64,000 nt of DNA. It comes from Arthrobacter sp. PAMC25284 (GTDB taxonomy: Bacteria > Actinomycetota > Actinomycetes > Actinomycetales > Micrococcaceae). The notes under the pieces are model-generated. The model saw only the letters and a program-made list of their open reading frames with translations. It did no database searches and was not told the DNA's origin. The stretch is from positions 2,480,001-2,544,000 of the forward strand of contig NZ_CP080382.1 in assembly GCF_019443425.1 (NCBI RefSeq), written 5' to 3'. Each line of letters opens with the position of its first letter. Position 1 is the stretch's first letter. Shown piece after piece: positions 8,997 through 20,648 of the stretch. Made by a program: the position numbers and the translations under genes.

Positions 8997-10218
8997 CTAG
9001 TGGGCCACGGCGGCGGCGCCGTGTTCATCGATCAGGGCGCCGGTTTCGAAGCGCTCCAGGGCAAAGGGCTCATTGAGCTTGTGCGGAGTTCCGGTGGCGA
9101 TGGTGTGCGCGAACGTCATGCCGGCAGCCGGGGTGCCCTTGAAGCCACCGGTTCCCCAGCCGCAGTTGACGAACATATTGTCCACCGGCGTGGTGCCGAC
9201 GATGGGTGAGGCATCCAGGGTGGTATCCACGATCCCGCCCCACGTCCGGAGCACATGCGCCCGGGCAAAAATCGGGAAGAGTTCGACGGCGGCTGCCATC
9301 TGGTGCTCGATCACGTGGAAAGAACCGCGCTGGCCGTAGCCGTTGTAGGAGTCCACGCCGGCGCCCATCACGAGTTCGCCCTTGTGGGGCCTGGGAGACG
9401 TAGACGTGCACGTGGTTGGACATCACTACGGTGGGGTGGACAGGCTCGTGCAGTTCGGAAACCAGGGCCTGGAGCGGGTGGGACTGGATGGGCAGCCGGA
9501 ACCCGGCCATTTCCGCCAGGACCGAACTGTGTCCCGCGGCGCAGAGTCCGACCTTTTCGGTGTGGATCGTGCCGCGGTTGGTCTTGACCCCCACCACGCG
9601 GTTCCCGTCCTTGAGGAAGCCGGTGACTTCGCAGTTCTGGATGATATCCACGCCGAGTTCGTCACACTTGCGGGCGAAGGCCCAAGCAACGTGGTCGTGC
9701 TTGGCGATACCCGCGCGGGGCTGATACGTGGCGCCCATCACCGGGTAGCGGATGTTGTCGTTGATGTTCAGGATGGGGCAGAGTTCCTTGACCTGTTTCG
9801 GGTCCAGCCATTCCGCGTCCACGCCGTTGAGCTTGTTGGCCCCGACCCTCCGCATGCTTTCGCGCACGTCGCCCAGGGTGTGCGCCAGGTTCATCACACC
9901 GCGCTGGCTGAACAGGAAGTCGTAGTCGAGTTCCTCCGGCAGAATCTCCCACAGTTTCAGGGCGTGCTCATAAATAGCCGCGCTCTCGTCCCAGAGGTAG
10001 TTGGACCGGATGATCGTGGTGTTACGGGCCATGTTGCCGCCCGCGAGCCAGCCCTTTTCCAGGATGGCGATGTTGGTCATGCCGTGGTTCTTGGCCAGGT
10101 AATAGGCCGTCGCTAGGCCGTGGCCGCCGCCGCCGACAATCACAGCGTCGTAGGAGGATTTAGGCTCGGGGTTGCGCCAGAGGAAGTCCGGGTGTTCCGG
10201 AAGCTGTTCCGTGCTCAT
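8997..10218 (-). CDS. soxB: Sarcosine oxidase beta subunit, frameshifted
   Basis: The FAD/FMN subunit that oxidises sarcosine to glycine, hydrogen peroxide and a C1 unit. The N-terminus carries the FAD-binding motif [22 protein letters not shown]; the C-terminus has [35 protein letters not shown] run at 9386-9389 (CCCC on the coding strand) has one base too many. Removing it joins [20 protein letters not shown] and gives a 406-residue protein, the usual length. It overlaps the glyA stop by 4 bases. Probably an intact gene with a sequencing error. Confidence 0.93.
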
Positions 10219-11567
10219 TGTGCTGCTCCAATCAGTTCTGCCTCAGGCCCGTTCACTGCCTCGTAGCCCGTCTGGGCGACCTCAAGGTGCGGGTAGAGGG
10301 GGAATTTCGCCGCCAGCGCGTGGACGCGGTCGCGGAGTCCGGCGGCGGTTTCGGCACTGAGTTCGTTGTCCGTTGCCGGTGCGATCAGTGCCGAGGCGAT
10401 GATGTCCGCCACCTCGGTGAATTCGGCGGCGCCGAAGCCCCGCGTGGCCAGGGCCGGGGTGCCAATCCGCAGGCCTGAGGAGACCATGGGCGGGCGGGGG
10501 TCAAAGGGCACCGCATTGCGGTTGACGGTGATACCGATTCGGTGCAACCGGTCCTCGGCCTGCTGGCCGTCCAGCTCCGAGTGCCGCAGGTCGACCAGGA
10601 CCAGGTGGACATCCGTGCCCCCGTTGACCACGGAAATACCGGCGGCTCCGACGTCGTCCTTCAGCAATCGGGATGCGAGGAGGCCCGCGCCTTCGAGGGT
10701 ACGTTCCTGACGCTCCTTGAACTCCGGAGACGCCGCGATCTTGAAAGCAACGGCTTTGGCCGCGATGACGTGTTCCAGCGGGCCGCCCTGCTGGCCCGGG
10801 AACACGGCACTGTTGATCTTGCGCGCGTACTCCTCCTTGCTCAGGATCACCCCGCCACGCGGGCCGCCGAGGGTCTTGTGGGTGGTGGTCGTGACGACAT
10901 CCGCGTACGGGACGGGGTTCGGGTGCAGCCCGGCTGCGACCAGCCCGGCGAAGTGCGCCATGTCCACCATGAGGTAGGCGCCCACGAGGTCCGCAATGCG
11001 GCGGAATTCCGCGAAGTCCAGCTGCCGGGAGTAAGCGGACCAGCCGGCCACGATCATCTTGGGGCGGTGCTCCAGGGCCAGGGCCTCAACCTCGGCCATA
11101 TCGACCAGGTGATCCTGTTCGCCCACGTGGTACGGGACCACGTTGTAGAGCTTGCCGGAGAAGTTGATGCGCATCCCGTGGGTGAGGTGGCCGCCATGGG
11201 CCAGGGACAGCCCCATGATGGTATCTCCCGGTTCCAGCAGGGCAAACATGGCGGCGGCGTTGGCCTGGGCGCCCGAGTGCGGCTGGACGTTCGCCGCCTC
11301 CGCCCCGAACAGGGCCTTGACCCGGTCGATGGCGAGCTGTTCGATCACATCGACATGCTCGCAGCCGCCGTAGTACCGCTTACCCGGGTACCCTTCGGCG
11401 TACTTGTTGGTCAATACCGACCCCTGCGCCTCCATGACCGAGGCCGGAGCGAAATTCTCCGACGCAATCATCTCCAGGGTCGACTGCTGTCGTCCCAGCT
11501 CGCGGACAATCGCCTGTCCCACCTCGGGATCTACTGCGGAAAGTCGGTCATTCAACTGCTCAACCAC
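10215..11567 (-). CDS. glyA: Serine hydroxymethyltransferase
   Basis: A PLP enzyme converting glycine plus methylene-THF to serine plus THF. The 450 residues include ASENFAP, the YGG/GGCEHVD region and the PLP lysine in [16 protein letters not shown] at about residue 231. First gene of the sarcosine operon, where it uses both products of sarcosine oxidase. The start is GTG at 11567 with AAGGAG 6 bases upstream. A housekeeping glyA copy probably exists elsewhere, so this may be a catabolic paralogue. That last point is inference. Confidence 0.97.
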   Translation of the reverse strand: MVEQLNDRLSAVDPEVGQAIVRELGRQQSTLEMIASENFAPASVMEAQGSVLTNKYAEGYPGKRYYGGCEHVDVIEQLAIDRVKALFGAEAANVQPHSGAQANAAAMFALLEPGDTIMGLSLAHGGHLTHGMRINFSGKLYNVVPYHVGEQDHLVDMAEVEALALEHRPKMIVAGWSAYSRQLDFAEFRRIADLVGAYLMVDMAHFAGLVAAGLHPNPVPYADVVTTTTHKTLGGPRGGVILSKEEYARKINSAVFPGQQGGPLEHVIAAKAVAFKIAASPEFKERQERTLEGAGLLASRLLKDDVGAAGISVVNGGTDVHLVLVDLRHSELDGQQAEDRLHRIGITVNRNAVPFDPRPPMVSSGLRIGTPALATRGFGAAEFTEVADIIASALIAPATDNELSAETAAGLRDRVHALAAKFPLYPHLEVAQTGYEAVNGPEAELIGAAQ

Positions 11568-11600
11568 GGATACTCCTTTGAAATATCATTTCTTATCTAA

Positions 11601-11651
11601 CTGATATATCAGTGTGTGAACAATGGTATGATTGGGATCACAGTAAGTCAA
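11601..11651 (-). promoter_or_regulatory. Promoter and GntR-type operator of the glyA-sox operon
   Basis: On the minus strand, TTGACT (11651-11646), a 17-base spacer and TACCAT (11628-11623) form a strong promoter. Just downstream is the perfect palindrome CTGATATATCAG (11601-11612). It lies between glyA and the divergent GntR gene at 11709, the likely binding protein. Confidence 0.65.
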
Positions 11652-11708
11652 TAGCCCGGGCGAGGATGCGTCTCCGCTCCGGCCGGAAGCCGAGGAACGG
11701 AGCATCCC

Positions 11709-12380
11709 TTGAATGCATTCCCCGCACTGCCCCCAGCAGAGGACGCTGCGCTATCCCAGGCCGAAGCGGCGTACCGCCAGCTGCGTGACAGGCTGATCAT
11801 GCTCGAAATCCGCCCGGGCGCGCCGATCAATGACGGGCAGCTGGCGGCCGAACTCGGTTTCGGCCGGACCCCAATGCGGGAGGCCATCAAGCGCCTGGAG
11901 ACCGATCACCTGGTGGTTTCGTATCCGCGGAGGGGAACCTTCGCCACCAGTGTGGACTTCACGGAGCTGGCGGACGTCTCAGAAATCCGCGAGCTCCTGG
12001 AGCCCCTGGCCGCTCGCCGCGCCGCCACGAGGGCCAGCGCCGCCATGCGTCAAGAGCTCCTTGACGTCGCGGACAAGATCGCGCACCTGGGCTCAGGCCC
12101 CGCGGAATCCCGGGACCTGATGCGATATGACCTGACCGTACACCGCCTGATCTACCGGGCATCGGCCAACCCGCATCTGGAAGACGCGTTGATCCGCTAC
12201 GACAACCTCGCGACGCGCATCTGGTGCCTCATCCTGGACAAAGTCCCGTCGGTCAGCGGCCACATCACGGAGCATGTGAAACTGCTGGAGGCCATAGCGG
12301 CCGGCGATGCGGAAGTAGCCAGCCAACTCGCATTGGAGCATGTCAGTAGCTTTGAACAGGCCGTCCGCAGCGTGCTCTAG
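11709..12380 (+). CDS. GntR-family (FadR/FCD type) transcriptional regulator
   Basis: A 223-residue regulator with an N-terminal winged helix (about 20-85, ELGFGRTPMREAIKRLETDHLV) and an all-helical FCD effector domain with DLTVHRLIYRASANPHLEDAL and HITEHVKLLEAIAAGDAEVA, which carries the metal-ligand histidines of the family. Divergent from glyA-sox and probably its repressor, binding CTGATATATCAG. The start is taken as TTG at 11709 because CGGAG lies upstream and no in-frame ATG precedes the helix-turn-helix. The effector is unknown; glycine, sarcosine or glyoxylate would fit. Confidence 0.9.
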   Translation: MNAFPALPPAEDAALSQAEAAYRQLRDRLIMLEIRPGAPINDGQLAAELGFGRTPMREAIKRLETDHLVVSYPRRGTFATSVDFTELADVSEIRELLEPLAARRAATRASAAMRQELLDVADKIAHLGSGPAESRDLMRYDLTVHRLIYRASANPHLEDALIRYDNLATRIWCLILDKVPSVSGHITEHVKLLEAIAAGDAEVASQLALEHVSSFEQAVRSVL

Positions 12381-12390
12381 AGTGTGGACC

Positions 12391-13198
12391 ATGGCCAAAA
12401 CTGACCCAGAATCTGATACCGAGGCAGACGGCGGGCAGAATGGCGGCGTCCAGTCCGTGGATCGGGCACTTGCCGTTCTGGAGATCCTCGCCCGGGACGG
12501 CCATGCGGGGGTGAGTGAAATAGCCCAGGAGATGGGCGTCCACAAGTCCACCGTGTCCCGGCTGCTCGGATCGCTGGTAGGCCGGGATATGGTCCACCAA
12601 AACAGCGAACGGGGAAAGTACCAGCTGGGCTTCGGCATTCTGCGGCTGGCAAGCTCCATCCCCCGGCGGTTGAGTCTCGTCCACGAGGCCCCGCGCCGTC
12701 CTTGAAGGCCTCGCCGAGGAGTTTAAGGAAACGGTGAACCTTGCCGTGCTGCGCTCCAACTACGCAGTCAACGTGGACCAGGCCATGGGGCCTTCGTCGC
12801 TCGCCACGTACGACTGGGTGGGCAGCCTGACTCCGCTGCACGCAACGTCCAGCGGAAAGGTCCTGTTGGCGGCCCTCTCCGCGGATGAACGGGACCGGAT
12901 CCTGAAGGAGACAGGGCTTCCGGCCCGGACGCCGCGCACCATAACCAACCGGAGCCAGCTGGAGCGCCAGCTTCTCGACGTCTCCCGCGAAGGCTACTGC
13001 GTCATTCGGGAAGAGTTCGAGATCGGGCTCAACGCCATCTCTGTGCCGGTGTACAACCATATGGGTTCAGCGATCGGCGCCGTCAGCATTTCCGGACCAG
13101 CTTTCCGTTTTGATCCGGATAAGACGCCAGGGCTCCTGGAGGCGTTGAAACAGGCAGGTCTCCAGATCAGTGCAAACATGGGCTACACCCGGCGGTAA
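12391..13198 (+). CDS. IclR-family transcriptional regulator, frameshifted
   Basis: An IclR protein with a winged helix (SVDRALAVLEILARDGHAG, then MGVHKSTVSRLLGSL) and a GAF-like effector domain (LTPLHATSSGKVLLAALSADE, FEIGLNAISVPVYNHMGSAIGAVSISGPAFR). The CCCC run at 12689-12692 has one extra base; removing it gives SLVHEARAVLEGLAEEFKE and a 268-residue protein. It follows the GntR gene by 10 bases, so the two are probably co-transcribed. It is convergent with the Rieske oxygenase gene, their ends overlapping by 32 bases. A good candidate for binding the TTGCG-N5-CGCAA sites nearby. Confidence 0.9.
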
Positions 13199-14318
13199 GC
13201 TCACCCACCTTCTCTTGGACCCAATTGTGGAAAACGCCGATATGATGCTCGCTCGGAACCAGCACACCGCCCTTGGCATAGACCTTTGAGCCCATGGCCG
13301 GCTGGCAACGCTCGCAGGCGTCGAAGTCCTGCTCGTTGACGCGGTGGAAGAGCTCCACCGAGGCGCTGACGTCCTTTCCGCTTTCCACGACGCTGGGAAG
13401 GTACAGCCAGTCACATTCAACGATGGTGTGATCGGCGGCCATCGGGAACATGCGGTGGATGATCACATGGTCCGGGACAAGGTTGACGAATACCGTGGGT
13501 TTGATGGTCACGGCGTAATAGCGCCGGTCCTGGCCCTCCCCCACCCCCGGGATCCGGTCCATCCCTGCCGAGCCGTCGATGGTGAAGCCCTTGATGTCCT
13601 CGCCGAATTCGGCGCCGTGACCCACGAAGTACTGGGCGGCCAGGCCGTCGGCGAACTCGGGCAGCACCTCTGTGAGCTCGGGGTGGATGGTGGCGCAGTG
13701 GTAGCACTCCATAAAATTCTCGATAATGAGTTTCCAGTTGGCCTTGACGTCGTACTTGATGCGGCGCCCCAGGCTCAGGTTGGCAATGTCATAGTCCTCG
13801 ACTGCACGCAGGTCCCCGAGACGGTCCTCGATGGCGCCCATGACGTCTTCTTCAAACGACGGCGGCTCATCAGCCAGGCAGACCCAGACATACCCGAGGT
13901 ACTCGCGGGTGTGGACCTTCACGAGTCCGTACTCGTCCCGGTCGATGTCCGGCATCTTTGTCAGGTTGGGGGCAGCAATGAGCTTGCCTTCGAAGTCGTA
14001 GGTCCAGGCGTGGTAGGGGCACTGGAATGAGCGTGCGGCTTCGCCCTGCTCCTCCATGCAGAGCTTGACACCCCGGTGCCGGCACACGTTATAGAAGGCA
14101 CGGATCCCGCCTTTGCGCGTGCGGCTGATCAGCACGCTCTCGCGGCCCACCTGCGCCGTCCGCCAGGCTCCGGGCTTGTCCAGGTCGGCGGACCGCACTG
14201 CGCAGAACCACATCTGCTCAAAAATGCACTCCTGCTCGGCGCGGAAGATCGCTTCGCTGACGTAGGCCTGGCCAGGGAGGGTGGGGATCAGGCTGGGCGT
14301 GAAAACTTCGGCGGTCAT
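13167..14318 (-). CDS. Rieske oxygenase alpha subunit, glycine betaine demethylase type
   Basis: A 383-residue ring-hydroxylase-type oxygenase. The Rieske cluster ligands are in YNVCRHRGVKLC and FQCPYHAWTYDF. The mononuclear iron site is marked by ENFMECYHCATIHPEL in the catalytic domain. Sequence and context (dimethylglycine oxidase, sarcosine oxidase) suit the GbcA-like enzyme that demethylates glycine betaine to dimethylglycine plus formaldehyde. Stachydrine or carnitine oxygenases are alternatives. Electrons would come from the reductase just upstream (50 bases away, same strand) and the small Rieske ferredoxin at 15904. Confidence 0.88.
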   Translation of the reverse strand: MTAEVFTPSLIPTLPGQAYVSEAIFRAEQECIFEQMWFCAVRSADLDKPGAWRTAQVGRESVLISRTRKGGIRAFYNVCRHRGVKLCMEEQGEAARSFQCPYHAWTYDFEGKLIAAPNLTKMPDIDRDEYGLVKVHTREYLGYVWVCLADEPPSFEEDVMGAIEDRLGDLRAVEDYDIANLSLGRRIKYDVKANWKLIIENFMECYHCATIHPELTEVLPEFADGLAAQYFVGHGAEFGEDIKGFTIDGSAGMDRIPGVGEGQDRRYYAVTIKPTVFVNLVPDHVIIHRMFPMAADHTIVECDWLYLPSVVESGKDVSASVELFHRVNEQDFDACERCQPAMGSKVYAKGGVLVPSEHHIGVFHNWVQEKVGELTAGCSPCLH

Positions 14319-14368
14319 TCTTTGCTCCTGTGCGGTGACTGACTTCGGGATTGAATGGTCTGCAGGGA

Positions 14369-15670
14369 TCAGGCGAAACTGGCGGATGCTGCCAGTGCAG
14401 ACCGAGCATCGTCAGCCTCGGCTGCGGCGATGGCTGCCCGGAATGCTTCGGCCTCGACGACGGCCGCCCGGACTGCTTCGGCTGCGGCCGCGGCTTTGTG
14501 GACGGCGTTGAGTTGCCGCCTCCACTTGGTGAAGAGGCGCGGCTGGTTGGCACCAAGGACTGCTACAGGTTCGCCGTCACGGTAGTAGACGGCCAGGAAG
14601 CTGTGCGCTGCCGGATCTCCGGCCTCGATGGCCACCCGATCGGCGTCGCGGGACTGGCCGGCGAATTGGATCCTGACGTTGTACTGATCGGACCAGAAAT
14701 ACGGCAGGTTCAGCGGCTGGCGGGCGGCACCAGGTTCCAGGAGCGCCGTCACAGCCAGCGCCGGGCGCTCCACGGCGCTGCTCCAGTGCTCCACTCGGCG
14801 GTGCATTCCGGACTCTTCATCCAGCCATGCAGCACAATCGCCGACGGCCACCACGCCTGGCATATTGGTACGGCCCATCGGATCGCACAGGACTCCGTCG
14901 CCGAGTGCGATGCCGGATCCGGCAAGCCAGGCCGTATTGGGCACGGAACCAATGGCCACCAGGACGACGTCGGCGGCCACGTAGCGACCGTCGGCCAGGT
15001 GCAGCCCCCTGACCAGTCCCTCGCCGCTGTTATAGGACTCGATAGTGGCGTCACAAATCAGCTCCACTCCGTTGATTCCGTGGAGCGCCGCCAGGGTAGC
15101 TGCCATCTCCGGACCAAGCGGGCGGCTGAGCGGAACGGCGCCCGCGCAGACGACCGTGACATCAACTCCGAGTGCGCGGGCGGTGGAGGCGACCTCTGCA
15201 CCAATAAAGCCGGCGCCTATGATTACGAGCCGTGCACCCGGCACCAGTTCGGGAGCGAGGTTCTGCGCGTCCTCCAGGGTACGCAGGGTGAAGACATTCG
15301 CGAGCCCGGCGATTTCCGGCAGCATCCGGGCGGATGCCCCGGTGGCTATGACTACGCCGTCGGCCTCTACTGCCGTGCCGTCATCGAGCCTTATCGTCCG
15401 GGCAGCGGCGTCCAGGCTGCTTACCGCTGTTCCCAGGCGCCACTCGGCCAGAAGCGGATCTGCGTCTTCACCCTCGTAGGCACTTTCCAGAAGGAGGTGT
15501 TCCGGGGAGATTTTTCCCGCCAGAAAATCCTTGGACAGCGGCGGCCTGTCATAGGGCCGATGCCGTTCGTTCCCGATGATGACCAGCCTTCCGGCGAAGC
15601 CCCGGGCGCGTATTGAACGGGCGGCCGAGATTCCCGCCAAGGACGCTCCCACTATTGCCAGTGTCTGCAT
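14369..15670 (-). CDS. FAD-dependent ferredoxin reductase with Ala-rich tail
   Basis: A pyridine-nucleotide-disulfide-type reductase feeding electrons to the Rieske proteins. The FAD motif is VGASLAGISAARSIRARGF at the N-terminus, the NAD motif IIGAGFIGAEVASTARALG near residue 155, and the second FAD motif PGVVAVGDCAAW near 270. After the usual end (VLGANQPRLFTKWRRQL) comes a tail of about 45 residues rich in Ala and Glu that looks like a long helix. The ATG at 15670 is preceded by GGGGAGG. Probably one transcript with the Rieske oxygenase downstream. Confidence 0.92.
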   Translation of the reverse strand: MQTLAIVGASLAGISAARSIRARGFAGRLVIIGNERHRPYDRPPLSKDFLAGKISPEHLLLESAYEGEDADPLLAEWRLGTAVSSLDAAARTIRLDDGTAVEADGVVIATGASARMLPEIAGLANVFTLRTLEDAQNLAPELVPGARLVIIGAGFIGAEVASTARALGVDVTVVCAGAVPLSRPLGPEMAATLAALHGINGVELICDATIESYNSGEGLVRGLHLADGRYVAADVVLVAIGSVPNTAWLAGSGIALGDGVLCDPMGRTNMPGVVAVGDCAAWLDEESGMHRRVEHWSSAVERPALAVTALLEPGAARQPLNLPYFWSDQYNVRIQFAGQSRDADRVAIEAGDPAAHSFLAVYYRDGEPVAVLGANQPRLFTKWRRQLNAVHKAAAAAEAVRAAVVEAEAFRAAIAAAEADDARSALAASASFA

Positions 15671-15701
15671 GGACGCCTCCCCGCTACATAAATGCAATTC
15701 A

Positions 15702-15716
15702 TTGCGCATAACGCAA
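15702..15716. promoter_or_regulatory. IclR-type operator TTGCGCATAACGCAA
   Basis: A perfect palindrome, five-base arms around CATAA, in the region between the divergent reductase and ferredoxin genes. A weaker copy follows at 15720-15734, and a half site at 15824-15833 (TTGCGTATTG). The same half site recurs ahead of the transporter at 19211. Confidence 0.6.
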
Positions 15717-15903
15717 CAATTCCCCGTATGCGAAACAGCGTGGCGCGAACCGCAGGTCCGTGTCAAGGGCTTCGTTGACCGGCCGGTGAACCTTGACAAG
15801 CGAGAGCGGTATGAACCACGCTGTTGCGTATTGTGATGGGCGTTGATGATGGAACAACCTAGCGTTTGGGCTGAGCCCGTCAACCGTGAAAGAGGTTAAT
15901 CGG

Positions 15904-16254
15904 ATGCATATCGCCTGCCCACTTGCCGCCCTGGCCCCCGGAGATGCAGTCCGTCTCAACACGTCTCCGCCGATCGCCGTTTTCCACACGGAGGATGGCG
16001 AGTTGTTCGCCCTGGACGACACCTGCACCCATCAGGACGCGTCGCTCGCCGACGGCTGGGTGGAAGGTTGCGAGGTGGAATGCCCGCTTCATGCCTCCAA
16101 ATTCAATCTCCACACGGGTGAAGTGGACGCGCCGCCGGCCAAGCGGCCTGTGCGGGTCCACAAAGTCTCGGTAGTGGACGGCCAGATCATGGTCGAGGAG
16201 TCCAGCGACGCTCCCAACCTTCCCCCGGGCCTGAGCATCGACGGCCACGTGTAG
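15904..16254 (+). CDS. Rieske-type ferredoxin
   Basis: A 116-residue soluble [2Fe-2S] ferredoxin with ligand pairs DTCTHQDASLADG and ECPLHASKFNLHTGE. It should shuttle electrons from the FAD reductase to the Rieske oxygenase; both are divergently transcribed from the same control region. The ATG at 15904 is preferred over the in-frame GTG at 15886 because AAAGAGG lies about 10 bases upstream of it and the family starts close to MHIACPL. It is followed by dimethylglycine oxidase, 72 bases on. Confidence 0.92.
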   Translation: MHIACPLAALAPGDAVRLNTSPPIAVFHTEDGELFALDDTCTHQDASLADGWVEGCEVECPLHASKFNLHTGEVDAPPAKRPVRVHKVSVVDGQIMVEESSDAPNLPPGLSIDGHV

Positions 16255-18834
<2,580 letters not shown>

Positions 18835-19017
18835 GCCGGACCCGCCCAGACCCTTCAAAACGACTCCCAGACCACGCCTCATGAAGATTTACTCATGGCG
18901 GCGCCGGTCGCCTTGTCCCTGCGATTGCGGTGATTGCGGCGATGCCCACGCGGCCTAGGACCCGCCCGGATTGACCTGCCGGTGTTGAGGTGGCGCCGAC
19001 GCCACTTGTCGGTCTTG
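18835..19017. other. Intergenic stretch after dimethylglycine oxidase
   Basis: No convincing gene. A 25-codon frame at 18881-18958 would encode a Cys-rich peptide (CPCDCGDC) but has no ribosome binding site. No clear terminator was seen. Confidence 0.4.
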
Positions 19018-19046
19018 ACGCAACACACTTTCACCTAACGCAACAC
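19018..19046. promoter_or_regulatory. Direct repeat ACGCAACAC x2, operator-like
   Basis: ACGCAACAC at 19018-19026 and again at 19038-19046, 20 bases apart, i.e. about two helical turns. Each contains the CGCAA half site of the palindrome at 15702. Confidence 0.5.
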
Positions 19047-19130
19047 GTGGGCCGGTCCGGCAAGGCCGGGTGAATGACCAGCTGCACGCGTAGAACAAGT
19101 CATGTATATTCGCGGCCGCACAAAAAAGCA

Positions 19131-19187
19131 TTGACCGTGTCGTAGATCACGCCTATTCTGGTGCAACAGCGTTGCGTTCAATGCAAC
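19131..19187 (+). promoter_or_regulatory. Promoter and operator of the transporter-creatinase operon
   Basis: TTGACC (19131-19136), a 17-base spacer and TATTCT (19154-19159). About 12 bases downstream begins GTTGCGTTCAATGCAAC (19171-19187), a palindrome with five-base arms, placed where a repressor would block the polymerase. Confidence 0.65.
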
Positions 19188-19210
19188 CCCAAATTTTCAT
19201 TGGTGGACAT

Positions 19211-20590
19211 ATGAGTAACGAACCAAACCCAACTGCAGCCGGTACCTTGCACAGCACCCCCGCTGCCCCCCATACCGCGATGTCCGGCGGATCCGGCCGG
19301 GGCGGAAGCCCCGAAGTCAGCAAGGACACTCGACGTCGAGTTGTCGCTGCCAGCTTCATCGGCAACTTCGTCGAATGGTTTGACTACGCCGTGTACGGCT
19401 ACCTGGCTGTCACCATCGCCGCAGTCTTTTTCCCCGAGTCCGACCCGCAGACCGGGCTTCTGCTGACTTTTGCCCTGTTCGCGATCTCGTTCCTGGTGCG
19501 TCCGCTCGGCGGCTTTATCTGGGGGCACATCGGCGACCGGGTCGGGCGTCGGACCGCTCTGTCACTGTCAATCCTGATCATGTCCGGGGCAACGTTCTGC
19601 ATCGCCCTGATCCCCGGGTACGACACCATTGGCATCTGGGCCCCAATCCTGCTGCTGATCATCCGCGTTGCCCAGGGCTTCTCCGCCTCAGGTGAATACG
19701 CCGGCGCCTCCGCCTTCCTCGTGGAGTACGCCCCGGCCAACAAGCGCGGCCTGTACGCCGCCGTCGTTCCGGCCAGCACCGCCGCCGGCCTGCTTCTCGG
19801 CTCCCTGCTCGCGGGCCTCCTGACCACCCTGCTCAGCACCGACGCGATGCAAAGCTGGGGGTGGCGCCTGCCGTTCCTGCTCGCAGCCCCGATGGGCCTG
19901 ATCGGACGCTACATCCGCACCAAACTGGAAGATACCCCCGTATTCCTTGAAATGGCCGCCGAGGGCGAGGCCGCCAAGGCACCCGTGTCCAGCCTCTTCC
20001 GGAAACACTGGCGGCGGTTGCTTCTGGCCGTCGGAGCCGTGCTGCTCAACGCCGTCGGCTTCTACGTGATCCTCAGCTATATGCCGACCTACCTGTCATC
20101 GGAGCTGGGTCTCGGAGCCACCGAATCCTTCCTGGCCACCACCATCGCGCTGCTGACGTACATCGGGTTCATCTTCCTGACCGGTATGCTCTCGGACCGC
20201 TACGGCCGCAAGAAGGTGCTCATCGCCGCATCCGTCACCTTCATCGTGCTGACGGTGCCCGCCTTCGCCCTGCTGGGCACCGGAAACTTCCTGGTGATCG
20301 TGCTCGTCCAGATCCTGCTGGGCGCCATGCTCACCCTCAATGACGGCACGCTCCCGAGCTTCCTTGCCGAGATGTTCCCGACCCGCGTCCGCTACAGCGG
20401 CTTCGCGGTCAGCTTCAACCTCTCCAACGCGCTCTTCGGCGGCACCGCACCCTTCGTGGCCACGCTGCTCATCGCAACCACGGGCAACGTTCTGGCTCCA
20501 GCCTGGTACCTGGTCGCAGCTGCACTGATCTCCCTGATCGCCGTTGCGCTCTCCCGCGAAACCAGCAAGGAACCGCTGAGCCACGAATAG
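19211..20590 (+). CDS. MHS-family MFS transporter
   Basis: A 459-residue proton symporter with twelve membrane segments, of the metabolite:H+ symporter (ProP-like) family. Family marks are ASFIGNFVEWFDYAVYGYLA, HIGDRVGRRTALSLSI after the second segment, GFSASGEYAGASAFLVEYAP and ALFGGTAPFVATLLI. The first 50 residues are Pro/Ser/Gly-rich and cytoplasmic. The ATG at 19211 has GGTGGA upstream. It is followed by creatinase, so creatine is the most likely cargo; betaine is the alternative. Confidence 0.88.
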   Translation: MSNEPNPTAAGTLHSTPAAPHTAMSGGSGRGGSPEVSKDTRRRVVAASFIGNFVEWFDYAVYGYLAVTIAAVFFPESDPQTGLLLTFALFAISFLVRPLGGFIWGHIGDRVGRRTALSLSILIMSGATFCIALIPGYDTIGIWAPILLLIIRVAQGFSASGEYAGASAFLVEYAPANKRGLYAAVVPASTAAGLLLGSLLAGLLTTLLSTDAMQSWGWRLPFLLAAPMGLIGRYIRTKLEDTPVFLEMAAEGEAAKAPVSSLFRKHWRRLLLAVGAVLLNAVGFYVILSYMPTYLSSELGLGATESFLATTIALLTYIGFIFLTGMLSDRYGRKKVLIAASVTFIVLTVPAFALLGTGNFLVIVLVQILLGAMLTLNDGTLPSFLAEMFPTRVRYSGFAVSFNLSNALFGGTAPFVATLLIATTGNVLAPAWYLVAAALISLIAVALSRETSKEPLSHE

Positions 20591-20648
20591 CCCCGACCGC
20601 TCATACTTCCTCACCAATAGAACAGCACTGCAGAAAGGCATCACCACC

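Noticed and set aside
18881..18958. A 25-codon frame encoding a Cys-rich peptide (CPCDCGDC) after dimethylglycine oxidase.
   Set aside because: No ribosome site or promoter nearby; too short to support without conservation data.
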